Positions 1 to 11,447 of a stretch of 64,000 nt of DNA are shown here, piece by piece. Position 1 is the first letter of the stretch. Every line of letters begins with the position of its first letter. The notes under the pieces were generated by a model. It saw only the letters and a program-made list of their open reading frames with translations, did no database searches and was not told where the DNA came from. This DNA comes from Comamonas sp. NLF-1-9 (GTDB lineage: Bacteria > Pseudomonadota > Gammaproteobacteria > Burkholderiales > Burkholderiaceae_C). A program made the position numbers and the translations under genes. The stretch lies in NCBI RefSeq assembly GCF_019195435.1, contig NZ_CP078069.1:2968466-3032465 (forward strand), given 5' to 3'.

Positions 1-518
1 CGCGCAAGCCGCACGCGGGTGTCGATCAGCCAGCAGGCCAAGCCGTGGAGGTTGCGCAGCGTGGACAGCAGGCAGATCTCGCGCAGCGCGCCGCCCGGGC
101 CGAGCGGGCGGTGCTCGGCAATCGCGATGCGCGCGCTGTCGCCGCCCTGGCTCAGCGTCAGGGTGATGTCGTCGGTCAGCAGCGCGTGGTGGCGGCACCA
201 GCGCGCCAGCGCCAGCCCCAGCTGCCCCGATGTGATGGAGGCGCGCGCCAGCATGCCGTAGCTGCCCCAGGGCAGGCGACGGCTGAACCAGCCCAGGGCT
301 TCGTCGTCCAGTTCGCGCATGGCGGCGGCGCACAGGCGCTCGAACTGGGTGGCGGTCACGTAGCCCCGGGGCTGCTTGAGTTGCGATGGCGTGATTTGTG
401 CCTGCGCCAGAGCTTCTTCAGGGCGCATGGCGCGGACCTCGTAGGCGCGCACGACGTCCAGCACCAGAGCGACGGGCGTGCGGGCGTGCGGCTTGCGGGC
501 GGGGCGCATGTCGAGCAT
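1..518 (-). CDS. AraC-family transcriptional regulator, N-terminal part (runs off the left edge)
   Basis: The minus-strand reading frame begins at 518 (ATG; a second in-frame ATG is at 509) and stays open to the window edge, giving about 172 residues. The region from about residue 35 on (YVTATQFERLC, then LGWFSRRLPWGSYGML) matches the arabinose-binding-like N-terminal domain of OruR/ArgR-type AraC regulators. The C-terminal helix-turn-helix domain would lie outside the window. It is divergent from liuB with a gap of about 180 bases, so a role in controlling the liu genes is a reasonable inference but unproven. The family assignment rests on the N-terminal domain only. Confidence 0.75.
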   Translation of the reverse strand, partial: MLDMRPARKPHARTPVALVLDVVRAYEVRAMRPEEALAQAQITPSQLKQPRGYVTATQFERLCAAAMRELDDEALGWFSRRLPWGSYGMLARASITSGQLGLALARWCRHHALLTDDITLTLSQGGDSARIAIAEHRPLGPGGALREICLLSTLRNLHGLACWLIDTRVRLA

Positions 519-630
519 GCGCGAGTGTGCTGCGGGCTGGCAGGTTTTGCAACCTGTCTGGCGCCCCGCATGGCGCGACAAGCGCTAAAGTGGCCCGGTA
601 GGGCGTCGGGAGCATCGCCGGGAATATGGG

Positions 631-679
631 TCAAATCGGCCTCAAACGCTTGCTGTACAAGCGCGAGCAGCTCTCAAAA
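631..679 (+). repeat. 50-bp dispersed element, copy 1
   Basis: It carries CCTCAAACGCTTG, then CAAGCGCGAGCAGCT, an inverted CGCTTG/CAAGCG pair around a 5-base spacer. It sits between the AraC-type gene and liuB and ends about 20 bases before the liuB start codon. Related copies occur near 4413, 11381, 13107, 15754, 22600, 22893, 37596 and 57763. Confidence 0.8.
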
Positions 680-699
680 CAATAGATAAAGGACATCCC

Positions 700-2322
<1,623 letters not shown>

Positions 2323-2331
2323 GGTGTACGA

Positions 2332-2360
2332 TGTGTCAATAATTCATGATTGATACACAT
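2332..2360. promoter_or_regulatory. Imperfect inverted repeat before vapB (candidate operator)
   Basis: TGTGTCAAT at 2332-2340 faces ATTGATACACA at 2349-2359. The arms are complementary apart from a two-base bulge, and the repeat ends two bases before the vapB ATG. VapBC complexes usually repress their own operon by binding such a palindrome. The operator role is inferred from position. Confidence 0.45.
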
Positions 2361-2361
2361 T

Positions 2362-2703
2362 ATGCGCACAAACATTGATATTGACGACGACTTGTTGGCC
2401 AAGGCCATGCAGGCAGGCCCCTACACGACCAAGAAGGACACCGTGGAGGCAGGCCTGCGCCTGCTGGCGCGCCAGGCGGCGTACCGCGAAATCCTGAAAT
2501 GGCGCGGCAAGCTCAAGTGGGAAGGCGACGAATCAATCGACTGGACGCAGCCGGACCCGGAAACCGAGGTGGATGAAGCGCCCACGCTTGTCGCGCTGGA
2601 GGTAAATGAAGGCCGGGCGGACTACCGTGCCACGCGCGCCAAGCCGCCAGCCCCAACGCCAGCGAACCCCACACCGGAGAAGCGCCACCGTGCTGGTCGT
2701 TGA
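2362..2703 (+). CDS. vapB: VapB-family antitoxin
   Basis: The 113-residue protein begins MRTNIDIDDDLLAKAMQ, the classic ribbon-helix-helix start of VapB antitoxins, followed by a helix ending in LRLLARQAAYREILKWRGK. VapB neutralises the neighbouring PIN-domain RNase and represses the operon. The ATG at 2362 is preferred over an upstream TTG at 2350 because it starts the conserved segment exactly. Family members usually end about 65-85 residues in. Here a proline-rich tail of about 50 residues (from SIDWTQPDPE on) runs 14 bases into the vapC start, so the tail may be an extension or the result of an old frameshift. The pair sits as an insertion within the liu cluster. Confidence 0.85.
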   Translation: MRTNIDIDDDLLAKAMQAGPYTTKKDTVEAGLRLLARQAAYREILKWRGKLKWEGDESIDWTQPDPETEVDEAPTLVALEVNEGRADYRATRAKPPAPTPANPTPEKRHRAGR

Positions 2704-3091
2704 CTCCAGCGTCTGGATCGATTTTTTTGCCGACCGGCCTACCGCCGCCTGCGATGAACTCGATCGTCTGCTGCAGGACGGCCAGACCCGTCTGGTCGTG
2801 CCCGACGTGGTGCTGTACGAGGTGCTGCGCGGCTTTCGCCACGAGCGCGCGATGCGCCAGGCGCGGACGCTGCTGCAAACCCTCAGCGTCGAGCCTTGCG
2901 GCGGTGCGGACGTGGCGCTGGCCGCCGCCGAGCACTACCGCCACCTGCGCGCGCGCGGCATCACGGTGCGCGCCAGCACGGGCGTGATGGTCGCCGCCTT
3001 CTGCATCGAACGCGACTACCTGCTGCTGCACCGCGACCGCGATTACGACGGTTTTGCCGCGCACCGGGGTCTGCGCATTTGGGAGCATTGA
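2690..3091 (+). CDS. vapC: VapC-family PIN-domain toxin, one active-site acid replaced
   Basis: This 133-residue protein starts with GTG (VLVVDSSVWIDFF) inside the end of vapB, with a 14-base overlap typical of translational coupling. VapC toxins are metal-dependent RNases. Visible active-site residues are D5, E44 (LYEVLRGF) and D116/D118 (HRDRDYD). The third conserved acid, normally found in a segment like R-x-(T/S)-x-D-x-x-IA, is a glycine here (ASTGVMVAA, G98). That may weaken or abolish nuclease activity. The fold call is strong; activity is uncertain. It is followed two bases later by the DinB gene. Confidence 0.85.
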   Translation: MLVVDSSVWIDFFADRPTAACDELDRLLQDGQTRLVVPDVVLYEVLRGFRHERAMRQARTLLQTLSVEPCGGADVALAAAEHYRHLRARGITVRASTGVMVAAFCIERDYLLLHRDRDYDGFAAHRGLRIWEH

Positions 3092-3093
3092 CG

Positions 3094-3606
3094 ATGCCCA
3101 CTTGGCAAGACCATTTTTCGACCCTGGCGCGCTACAACGTCTGGGCCAGCACGCGCCTGCTGGACGCCGTCGCGCCGCTGGACGAAGCCGACTACCGGCG
3201 CGACATGGGGCTGTTTTTCAAGAGCATTCACGGCAGCCTCAACCACCTGCTGGTGGCCGAACACCTGCTGTGGTGGGGCCGCATTGCCGAGGGCGTTTCG
3301 CTGAAGGTGGCGCTGGACGGCGAAGCCGAGCCGGACCGCGCACGCCTGGCGCAACGCCTGCTGCAAGGCGCTGCCCGCTGGCAACCGCTGATCGAGAGCT
3401 GGCCGGCATCGCGCTTTGACGGCCGGTTCAACTACACGACGATGGGCGGCGAGCCCGTCTCGCTGCCCTTTGCTGCCACGCTGGCCCACGTCTTCAACCA
3501 TGGCACGCACCACCGCGGGCAGATCACGGCGGCACTGACGGCGCTGGGCCAGCGCTGCCCCGAACTCGACATGGCCTACATGCTGCAAGAGGAATCCCCG
3601 ACATGA
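3094..3606 (+). CDS. DinB-family protein (metal-binding four-helix bundle)
   Basis: This 170-residue protein has the DinB fold pattern: an amphipathic start (FSTLARYNVWASTRLLDAV) and the metal-ligand histidines H51 (LNHLLVAEHL), H136 and H140 (FNHGTHHRGQI). DinB/YfiT-like proteins are often thiol- or metal-dependent transferases, but no substrate can be given. The stop overlaps the next start in an ATGA arrangement (3603-3606), so it is probably translated with liuC. Confidence 0.85.
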   Translation: MPTWQDHFSTLARYNVWASTRLLDAVAPLDEADYRRDMGLFFKSIHGSLNHLLVAEHLLWWGRIAEGVSLKVALDGEAEPDRARLAQRLLQGAARWQPLIESWPASRFDGRFNYTTMGGEPVSLPFAATLAHVFNHGTHHRGQITAALTALGQRCPELDMAYMLQEESPT

Positions 3607-4388
3607 CGACGGCTGTTCATACCGACGTGCAAGGCCACGTCGCCACCATCACGCTCACCCGTCCTGAGGTGCGCAACGCCTTCAACGACGAAGTCATCGC
3701 CGAGCTCACCCAGGCCTTTGCCGATCTGGGGCAGCGCGACGAGGTGCGCGCCATCGTGCTGGCAGCCGTTGGCCCGGCGTTTTGCGCCGGTGCCGACCTG
3801 AACTGGATGCGCCGCATGGCCGACTACACGCGCGAGGAGAACCTGGCGGACGCCGCCAAGCTCGCAGAGATGCTGCGCGTGATCTACGAATGCCCCAAAC
3901 CCACCATCGCGCGCGTGCAGGGCGACGTCTACGCCGGCGGCATGGGCCTGGTGGCTGCTTGCGACCTGGCGGTGAGTGTGGACAGCGCGCACTTCTGCCT
4001 GAGCGAGGTCAAGCTCGGCCTGGCCCCCGCCACCATCAGCCCCTACGTGGTCCGCGCGATGGGCGCGCGTGCCGCGCATCGTTATTTCTTGACGGCAGAG
4101 CGCTTCAGCGCAGCCGAGGCGCATCGCATCGGCTTCGTGCACGAGGTGGTCGCGACCGATGAACTGGACGCCACCGTCGCCACCTGGCTCAAGGCGCTGA
4201 CCAGCGCCAGCCCGAACGCGGTGCGCGTGTGCAAGCAACTGGTGCGCGACGTGGCCGAGCGCGAGATCACGCCCGCGCTGGTCGCCGCCACGGTGCAAGG
4301 CATTGCCGACATCCGCGCCAGCAGCGAGGGCAAGGAGGGCGTGCAGTCCTTTTTGCAAAAGCGCAAGCCCGACTGGCTGGTGTCTTGA
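3603..4388 (+). CDS. liuC: Methylglutaconyl-CoA hydratase (enoyl-CoA hydratase family)
   Basis: This 261-residue crotonase-fold enzyme adds water to 3-methylglutaconyl-CoA to give HMG-CoA, between the carboxylase and the lyase of leucine degradation. The oxyanion-hole segments FCAGADLNWM and GDVYAGGMGLVAACDLAV are present, and SEVKLGLAPATISPYV is characteristic of the AUH/LiuC subgroup. The start codon overlaps the dinB stop by four bases. The specific role is inferred from the subgroup motif and from liuB, liuD and liuE nearby; a generic enoyl-CoA hydratase is the alternative. Confidence 0.9.
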   Translation: MTTAVHTDVQGHVATITLTRPEVRNAFNDEVIAELTQAFADLGQRDEVRAIVLAAVGPAFCAGADLNWMRRMADYTREENLADAAKLAEMLRVIYECPKPTIARVQGDVYAGGMGLVAACDLAVSVDSAHFCLSEVKLGLAPATISPYVVRAMGARAAHRYFLTAERFSAAEAHRIGFVHEVVATDELDATVATWLKALTSASPNAVRVCKQLVRDVAEREITPALVAATVQGIADIRASSEGKEGVQSFLQKRKPDWLVS

Positions 4389-4412
4389 GGGGCGATACCG
4401 TGATTTTTCAGA

Positions 4413-4462
4413 CCAAATATGCCGCTGGCGCTTGCTGGACAAGCGCGAGCAGCTATTGGTTT
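4413..4462 (+). repeat. 50-bp dispersed element, copy 2
   Basis: ACCAAATATGCCGCTGG is followed by CGCTTGCTGGACAAGCGCG and AGCAGCTATTGG. It lies 25 bases after the liuC stop and directly before a GC-rich palindromic element. Confidence 0.75.
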
Positions 4463-4488
4463 GGAAGCGATGGCATTCAAGAGGCCGG

Positions 4489-4609
4489 TATCGCCCCTCT
4501 CCCCTCTGGGGAGAGGCTGGGTGAGGGGCTGCGCGCAGCCTGCAAAGCGCGTCGCGTTCACGGCGGCACCGGCCCTCACCCCAACCCTCTCCCAGAGGGA
4601 GAGGGAGAC
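4489..4609. repeat. GC-rich palindromic element (intergenic copy)
   Basis: The left arm has CCCCTCTCCCCTCTGGGGAG followed by GGCTGGGTGAGGGG. The right arm is its near reverse complement, with CCCTCACCCCAACCC and CTCTCCCAGAGGGAGAG. The spacer is about 60 bases. Together with copy 2 of the 50-bp element it fills most of the gap between liuC and the DUF4126 gene. The rest of that gap shows no gene. Confidence 0.8.
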
Positions 4610-4639
4610 AAACCCGGGCCACGCAAGGTTTGACCAGCC

Positions 4640-5389
4640 ATGAGCACGCCCCTCGACTCCCTCGTCCAATGGCTGCACGGCCTGGACATTCACGTCGCGC
4701 CGCAGGCTGCGGAGGCGGCAGGGCAGGTCGCCGGCCAGGTGGGCGATGCGGTGGGCCGCGCGGCCGCCACGCTGGACATGCCCGGGCTGGTGGCGCTGGC
4801 GGCGGCGCTGGGCTGGGCCAGCGGGCTGCGGCTGTATGCGGTGGTGTTCCTGGTCGGCGGCATGGGCGCGCTGGGCTGGATTGCACTGCCCGCGGGCTTG
4901 CAGTTGCTGCAGCATCCGGCGGTCTTGACGGCGGCGGGCTTCATGATGTTCGTGGAGTTCTTCGCCGACAAGATCCCCTGGGTGGACAGCGTCTGGGATG
5001 CGGTGCACAGCGTCGTGCGCATCCCTGCCGGGGCGCTGCTGGCGGCGGGCGTGTTCGGTGCCGACTCGGGCACCATGGCGCTGGTCGCGGGGCTGCTCGG
5101 CGGCTCGCTGGCCGCGACCTCGTTTGCCACCAAGGCCACTACGCGTGCGGCCATCAACACCTCGCCCGAGCCGTTTACCAACGGCCTCGCGTCGCTGTTC
5201 GAGGATGGTCTGGTGGTGGGCGCCGTCTGGCTGGCCATCGCGCATCCGCTGTGGTTTGGCGTGGCGCTGGTGGTGACGGTGTTGGTGTCCATCGCCCTGC
5301 TGGTGCTGCTGTTTCGCTTTCTGCTGGCCGTCTGGCGCCGCCTGAGGTCCTTCTTCGGCGCGCCGGCCACACCTGCGCCATTGAATTGA
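4640..5389 (+). CDS. DUF4126 membrane protein
   Basis: This 249-residue protein contains several hydrophobic spans (about residues 50-70, 75-100, 130-160 and 195-235). It has the DUF4126 hallmarks: ALGWASGLRLYAVVFLVG, a conserved EFFADKIPWVDSVWD segment, and a glycine/alanine-rich stretch ending ATKATTRAAINTSPEP. It ends in a basic cytoplasmic tail. No biochemical role is known for the family. It lies between liuC and liuD with only 13 bases before liuD, so it is probably in the same transcript. Whether it helps leucine degradation is unknown. Confidence 0.85.
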   Translation: MSTPLDSLVQWLHGLDIHVAPQAAEAAGQVAGQVGDAVGRAAATLDMPGLVALAAALGWASGLRLYAVVFLVGGMGALGWIALPAGLQLLQHPAVLTAAGFMMFVEFFADKIPWVDSVWDAVHSVVRIPAGALLAAGVFGADSGTMALVAGLLGGSLAATSFATKATTRAAINTSPEPFTNGLASLFEDGLVVGAVWLAIAHPLWFGVALVVTVLVSIALLVLLFRFLLAVWRRLRSFFGAPATPAPLN

Positions 5390-5402
5390 TGAGGAGAAAT
5401 CC

Positions 5403-7401
<1,999 letters not shown>

Positions 7402-7412
<11 letters not shown>

Positions 7413-8988
7413 GTCGCATGCCGCCTTGACGCGTGTCCCCGTCCGTTCGCGGTGGGGCGCCGCACCTACACTGCTGGCTTGGTGCTTCCTCTGCAGTCCG
7501 GTGCTATGGATGTGGCCGTCGGCCGATCGGCTGGTCGATACCTTGGGTTCGGCGTTGCTGCTGGCGCCGGTGTTTCTGTGGCGCCACGGCGCGCGCCTGG
7601 CGGCAGGGCTGCTGGTACCGATCGGGGCGGTATACCTCGGCTATTTCCTGGCGGTGCGCTCGGCGCCCGACGAGTATTTCTGGTTCACCATTTTGGGTTC
7701 GCACACGAGCGAGGCAATGCAGTACGCAGCCTCTTACCGTGTGCGTGACGGGCTGTGGCTGCTCGCTTGGCTGGTGGCCGCCAGCGGCGCCGCATGGTGG
7801 ATCGGGCACCGACCCTTGCACTTGCATCGGGCGCTGCGCGCCGTCCTGGTTCTGATCGCATGGGTCTGGCTGGCATGGGCTGTGGTTTCGATTGCCAAGC
7901 AGCAGACGCTGGTGTCGGCGCTGAGCAACATCGACCGGGTCTATCCGCTTGGGCTGCTCGAATCGCTGGCGCGCCAACAGGCGGCGCAGGCGCAGATATT
8001 TTCCGTACCCGGCGTGGCTCCGCCGACCGCTTCCGTGCGTGCCGATCTCATCGTCGTGGTCCTGGGCGAGAGCGCCAGTGCACTGCGCTGGTCGCTGCTG
8101 GGCTATGGCGGGCATCCAACGAACGAGGACCTGACGCCTGTGCGTTCCGAGCTGCAGGTCCTGTCAGTGCTCAGCAACGGCAACAACACCGCTCAGGCAG
8201 TGCCCATGCTGCTCAGCGGATCGGAGCTCGACCGCTTGCCAGTTCAGGGCTTGCCGACCTGGCTCGACTGGGCGCATGCGGCGGGGTTTCGGGTTGTGAC
8301 GCTGAGCAACCAAAGCCGTTCGGGTATCGGCGAGACCTTCTTTCACGTGGCCTATCGTCAGCGGTCGGACCGGTACGTGAATCTGCCTGCCGGCGCACGC
8401 GACAGCGGGCTCACACCCCTGCTGCGCCAAGCGCTCGACGAGGCCAGACCCGGCCAACCGCTGCTGGTGACGCTGCATACCTACGGTAGCCATCCGCGCG
8501 TGGGCCAGCGCTACGAACCGCAGCAGGCCCGCTGGGATGATCCGTACGACAACAGCATTGCCGCTTCGAGCCAACTGCTGGCGCAGTGGATAAGGCTGCT
8601 GCACCGGCACGCCAAGGAGCGCCGCGCGGTGCTGCTCTACATCTCGGACCACGGACTGAACCTTCCCGCCTGCGGTAGCAACTACACCCACGGTAGTGCG
8701 CAAAGCGCCTACGAAGTGCCCTTCATGCTGTGGAGCAACGCGGCGTTTCGTGCCGATCAGCCGCAATGGAGCAGCCAGGCGACTCGCAATGCATGGGCTG
8801 CGCCCGATGGCCTGCCGCGCTATGACAACCGCGTCTTCGCCGCGACGATGGCCGACCTGCTGGGCCGTCCCGCACCCTATCCGTCGCTGGGCAGTGCGCA
8901 AACGCCTCCGCCACCCGCGCTCGACGGCACCCCGTTTGCCACGCTCGTGCACCAGGACGCCTGCGAAGTCCGCCGGGCGATGCGATGA
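7402..8988 (+). CDS. Membrane sulfatase-fold protein, phosphoethanolamine-transferase-like
   Basis: This 528-residue protein has about five N-terminal membrane segments (residues 15-170) followed by a periplasmic sulfatase-like domain. Metal-site hallmarks of the EptA/OpgE family are visible: VVLGESASALRWSLLGYGG, the nucleophile region NNTAQAVPMLLSG with T263, and ISDHGLN near the C-terminus. Such enzymes move phosphoethanolamine from lipid onto lipid A or other surface glycans; the acceptor here is unknown. The ATG at 7402 overlaps the liuD end by 11 bases. It has no obvious link to leucine degradation, and its base use looks slightly less extreme than that of its neighbours. Confidence 0.75.
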
Positions 8989-9016
8989 TTGCATCCAAGA
9001 GACCGAGTGAATCACC

Positions 9017-9925
9017 ATGACCTATCCAACCCACGTCCGCCTCATCGACGTCGGCCCGCGCGACGGCCTGCAAAACGAAAAACAACCCCTCCCGGCCAGC
9101 GACAAGATCGCCCTGGTCCACAAGCTGCAAGCGGCCGGCCTGCACGAGATCGAAGTCACCAGCTACGTCAGCCCCAAATGGGTGCCGCAAATGGCCGACA
9201 ACCACGCGGTGATGGCCGGCGTGCAGCGCCAGACCGGCGTGCGCTACAGCGTGCTGGTGCCCAACCTCAAGGGCTGGGAGGCGGCGGTGCAAGACCGGCC
9301 CGACGAGATCGTCGTCTTTGGTGCGGCGAGCGAAGCCTTTAGCCAGAAGAACATCAACTGCTCGATCGCCGAGAGCATCGAGCGTTTTGCCCCTGTGGTG
9401 CAGGCCGCACTGGCCGCCGGCGTGGCGGTGCGCGGCGCCATGAGCTGCACCGTCGGCTGCCCCTACGAGGGCGATATCGCTCCGGCGCGCGTGGAATATC
9501 TGGCGGGCTTGATGCGCGGCATAGGCGTTGAGCGCGTGGACGTGGCCGACACCATAGGCGTGGGCACGCCGCTCAAGGTGCAGCGCGCAATGGAAGCCGC
9601 GCTCAAGCACTACGACATCGACCACGTGAGCGGCCACTTTCACGACACCTACGGCCAGGCGCTGTCCAACACGCTGGCCGCGCTGCACATGGGCGTGTGG
9701 AATTTCCAGTCCTCCGTTGCCGGCCTGGGCGGCTGCCCCTATGCCAAGGGCGCGACGGGCAACGTGGCGACCGAGGACGTGGTCTATCTGCTGCACGGCC
9801 TGGGCATAGAGACCGGCATCGACCTGGACAAGCTGGTCGACGCCGGCGCCTTCATCAGCGGCGTGCTGGGCAAGCAGCCCCAGTCGCGCGTGGCCGTGGC
9901 CATGCTGAACAAGCGGGCGGCTTGA
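9017..9925 (+). CDS. liuE: Hydroxymethylglutaryl-CoA lyase
   Basis: The 302-residue TIM-barrel enzyme splits HMG-CoA into acetoacetate and acetyl-CoA, the last step of leucine degradation. It carries GPRDGLQNE near the N-terminus, the metal-site region SGHFHDTYGQAL, and the lyase signature GLGGCPYAKGATGN with the active-site cysteine. The length is normal. It closes the liu gene set and is followed two bases later by the YbaK-type gene. Confidence 0.95.
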   Translation: MTYPTHVRLIDVGPRDGLQNEKQPLPASDKIALVHKLQAAGLHEIEVTSYVSPKWVPQMADNHAVMAGVQRQTGVRYSVLVPNLKGWEAAVQDRPDEIVVFGAASEAFSQKNINCSIAESIERFAPVVQAALAAGVAVRGAMSCTVGCPYEGDIAPARVEYLAGLMRGIGVERVDVADTIGVGTPLKVQRAMEAALKHYDIDHVSGHFHDTYGQALSNTLAALHMGVWNFQSSVAGLGGCPYAKGATGNVATEDVVYLLHGLGIETGIDLDKLVDAGAFISGVLGKQPQSRVAVAMLNKRAA

Positions 9926-9927
9926 CC

Positions 9928-10425
9928 ATGGCGGCGCAAGACTCCGACAGCGTGCAGCGCGTGCGCGCCGCCCTGCAGGCCGCCGGCCATCCGCATGCGC
10001 CGCAAATGCTCGACATCTCGGCGCGCACCGCACAAGAGGCGGCCGACGCGCTCGGCGTCGTCGTCGGCCAGATCGCCAAGAGCATCATCTTCCGGCGCAA
10101 GAGCGATGACGCAGCGGTGCTCGTCGTCACCTCGGGCGACCGGCGCGTGGACGAGAAAAAAGTCAGCGCCCTGATCGGCCCGATCGGCCGCGCCGACGCC
10201 GACTTCGTCAAGAGCGCGACGGGCTTCACCATCGGCGGCGTCTCACCCGTCGGCTTCAGCCGGGCGCCGGTGACCCTGATCGATGCCGAACTGCTGCGCT
10301 TCGACGAAATCTGGGCCGCCGCAGGGCACCCGCACGCGGTGTTCCGCCTCAAGCCCCAAGACCTGGAGCGCCTGACCGGCGCGCCCGTGGCCGATGTGGT
10401 GCAGGCGCCCAAAACCAGCGCCTGA
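9928..10425 (+). CDS. YbaK/ProX-type aminoacyl-tRNA deacylase
   Basis: This 165-residue YbaK-domain protein probably hydrolyses mischarged aminoacyl-tRNA in trans. Family features are the lysine in GQIAKSIIFR, the TSGDRRVDEKKVSAL helix and the loop GFTIGGVSPVGF. Which amino acid it removes cannot be told from sequence. The start is two bases after the liuE stop, so it is likely co-transcribed. The gene is followed by about 300 bases of palindromic repeats. Confidence 0.85.
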   Translation: MAAQDSDSVQRVRAALQAAGHPHAPQMLDISARTAQEAADALGVVVGQIAKSIIFRRKSDDAAVLVVTSGDRRVDEKKVSALIGPIGRADADFVKSATGFTIGGVSPVGFSRAPVTLIDAELLRFDEIWAAAGHPHAVFRLKPQDLERLTGAPVADVVQAPKTSA

Positions 10426-10443
10426 AAGAGTGTGCCGACTGGC

Positions 10444-10683
10444 GCAGCCCCTCACCCCAGCCCTCTCCCCAGAGGGGCGAGGGAGAAATACCGCGCCGGT
10501 TTGGCCCCGCTGCGCGCAAGAGGCGGGGCGAAACGCGGCCCCGGCTTTTCTCCCTCCCCAAAGGGGCGAGGGTGCCATGCCGCGCCGGTTTGGCACCTCT
10601 GCGCACAAGAGGCGGGGCGACACGCGGCCCCGGTTTTCCTCCCTCTCCCTCTGGGAGAGGGCCGGGGTGAGGGCCAGCGGCCT
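10444..10683. repeat. Compound GC-rich palindromic element with an 89-base tandem duplication
   Basis: The 299-base gap after the YbaK-type gene is nearly all repeat. Arms of the palindromic family lie at both ends (CAGCCCCTCACCCCAGCCC and GCCGGGGTGAGGGCCAGC). Between them a unit starting CCGCGCCGGTTTGG at 10491 is repeated from 10580, each copy ending in a CCC-AAAGGGG or CCCTCTGGGAG hairpin. No gene is seen. Confidence 0.85.
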
Positions 10684-10724
10684 GTGATGTCGCCTTTCCT
10701 TGTCCACGATCAGAGCCAGACCCC

Positions 10725-11375
10725 ATGCACGAAATCACCTTCTACCTCGACTTCGTCTCCCCCTACGCCTGGCTCGCCTTTGAGCAACTGCCGCGCACCC
10801 TTGAAGGCCTGAGCGTGCACGTGCGTTACCGCCCGGTGCTGCTGGGCGCGCTGCTGCAGCACCACGGCAACCCGGCGCCGGTCAGCGTGGCACCCAAGCG
10901 CGACTGGCTTTATCGCCACGTGAATTGGCTGGGCCACAGCCTGGGCGTAGGTCTGGACATGCCCGCGCGCCATCCCTTTCACTCCTTGCCGCTGCTGCGC
11001 CTGGCCCTCGGCCACAGCCCGGACGGCGATGTCAACCGCTTCACCGCAGGCGCCGTGCTGCGCCACGTCTGGCAGGGCGGGCACGATGCGCTCGACCCCG
11101 AGCGCCTGACGCAATTGACCCAGGCACTGGCCGAGCAATGGCAGCCCGAGGGCGACGCCGCCGCCCACGCCAAGGCGCTCTTGCGCGCCAATACCGACCA
11201 GGCCGCCGCGCGTGGCGTGTTCGGCGTGCCGACGTTTGAAGTGCAGGGCAGGCTCTTCTGGGGCTTGGACAGCCTGCCCATGCTGCGCGCGTTTCTGGAC
11301 TGCGACGCGTGGTTCGACGGCCCTGCGTGGGCGCAAGCGGCGCAGCAGCCTTCGGGCCTCCCAGGCATTCCCTGA
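10725..11375 (+). CDS. 2-hydroxychromene-2-carboxylate isomerase (DsbA-like fold)
   Basis: The 216-residue protein begins ITFYLDFVSPYAWLAFEQL, the substrate/glutathione site of kappa-class GST-like isomerases, where the serine of SPY takes the place of the DsbA cysteine. The C-terminal part has GVFGVPTFEVQGRLFWG, the cis-proline loop of the thioredoxin fold. Family members isomerise 2-hydroxychromene-2-carboxylate in naphthalene breakdown, but many paralogs sit outside aromatic pathways, as here, so the true substrate is uncertain. Confidence 0.85.
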   Translation: MHEITFYLDFVSPYAWLAFEQLPRTLEGLSVHVRYRPVLLGALLQHHGNPAPVSVAPKRDWLYRHVNWLGHSLGVGLDMPARHPFHSLPLLRLALGHSPDGDVNRFTAGAVLRHVWQGGHDALDPERLTQLTQALAEQWQPEGDAAAHAKALLRANTDQAAARGVFGVPTFEVQGRLFWGLDSLPMLRAFLDCDAWFDGPAWAQAAQQPSGLPGIP

Positions 11376-11380
11376 GTCCT

Positions 11381-11434
11381 AAAATCAATAGCTGCTGGCG
11401 CCCGGCTGCTGGGCGTTCCGGGCATATTTCTTTC
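11381..11434 (-). repeat. 50-bp dispersed element, copy 3 (inverted)
   Basis: ATCAATAGCTGCTGGCGCCC followed by GGGCATATTTC is the reverse orientation of the element. It fills the gap before the propeller-like gene and ends about 14 bases before its ATG, just ahead of the AAGGAG ribosome-binding site. Confidence 0.7.
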
Positions 11435-11447
11435 ACAAGGAGAAAGC

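Noticed and set aside
2606..2689. Upstream extension of vapC from an ATG at 2606
   Set aside because: The extra 28 residues are low-complexity and the PIN domain begins exactly at the GTG at 2690.
3603..4388. Generic beta-oxidation hydratase rather than LiuC
   Set aside because: The SEVKLGLAPATISPYV segment and the surrounding liuB/liuD/liuE genes point to methylglutaconyl-CoA hydratase.
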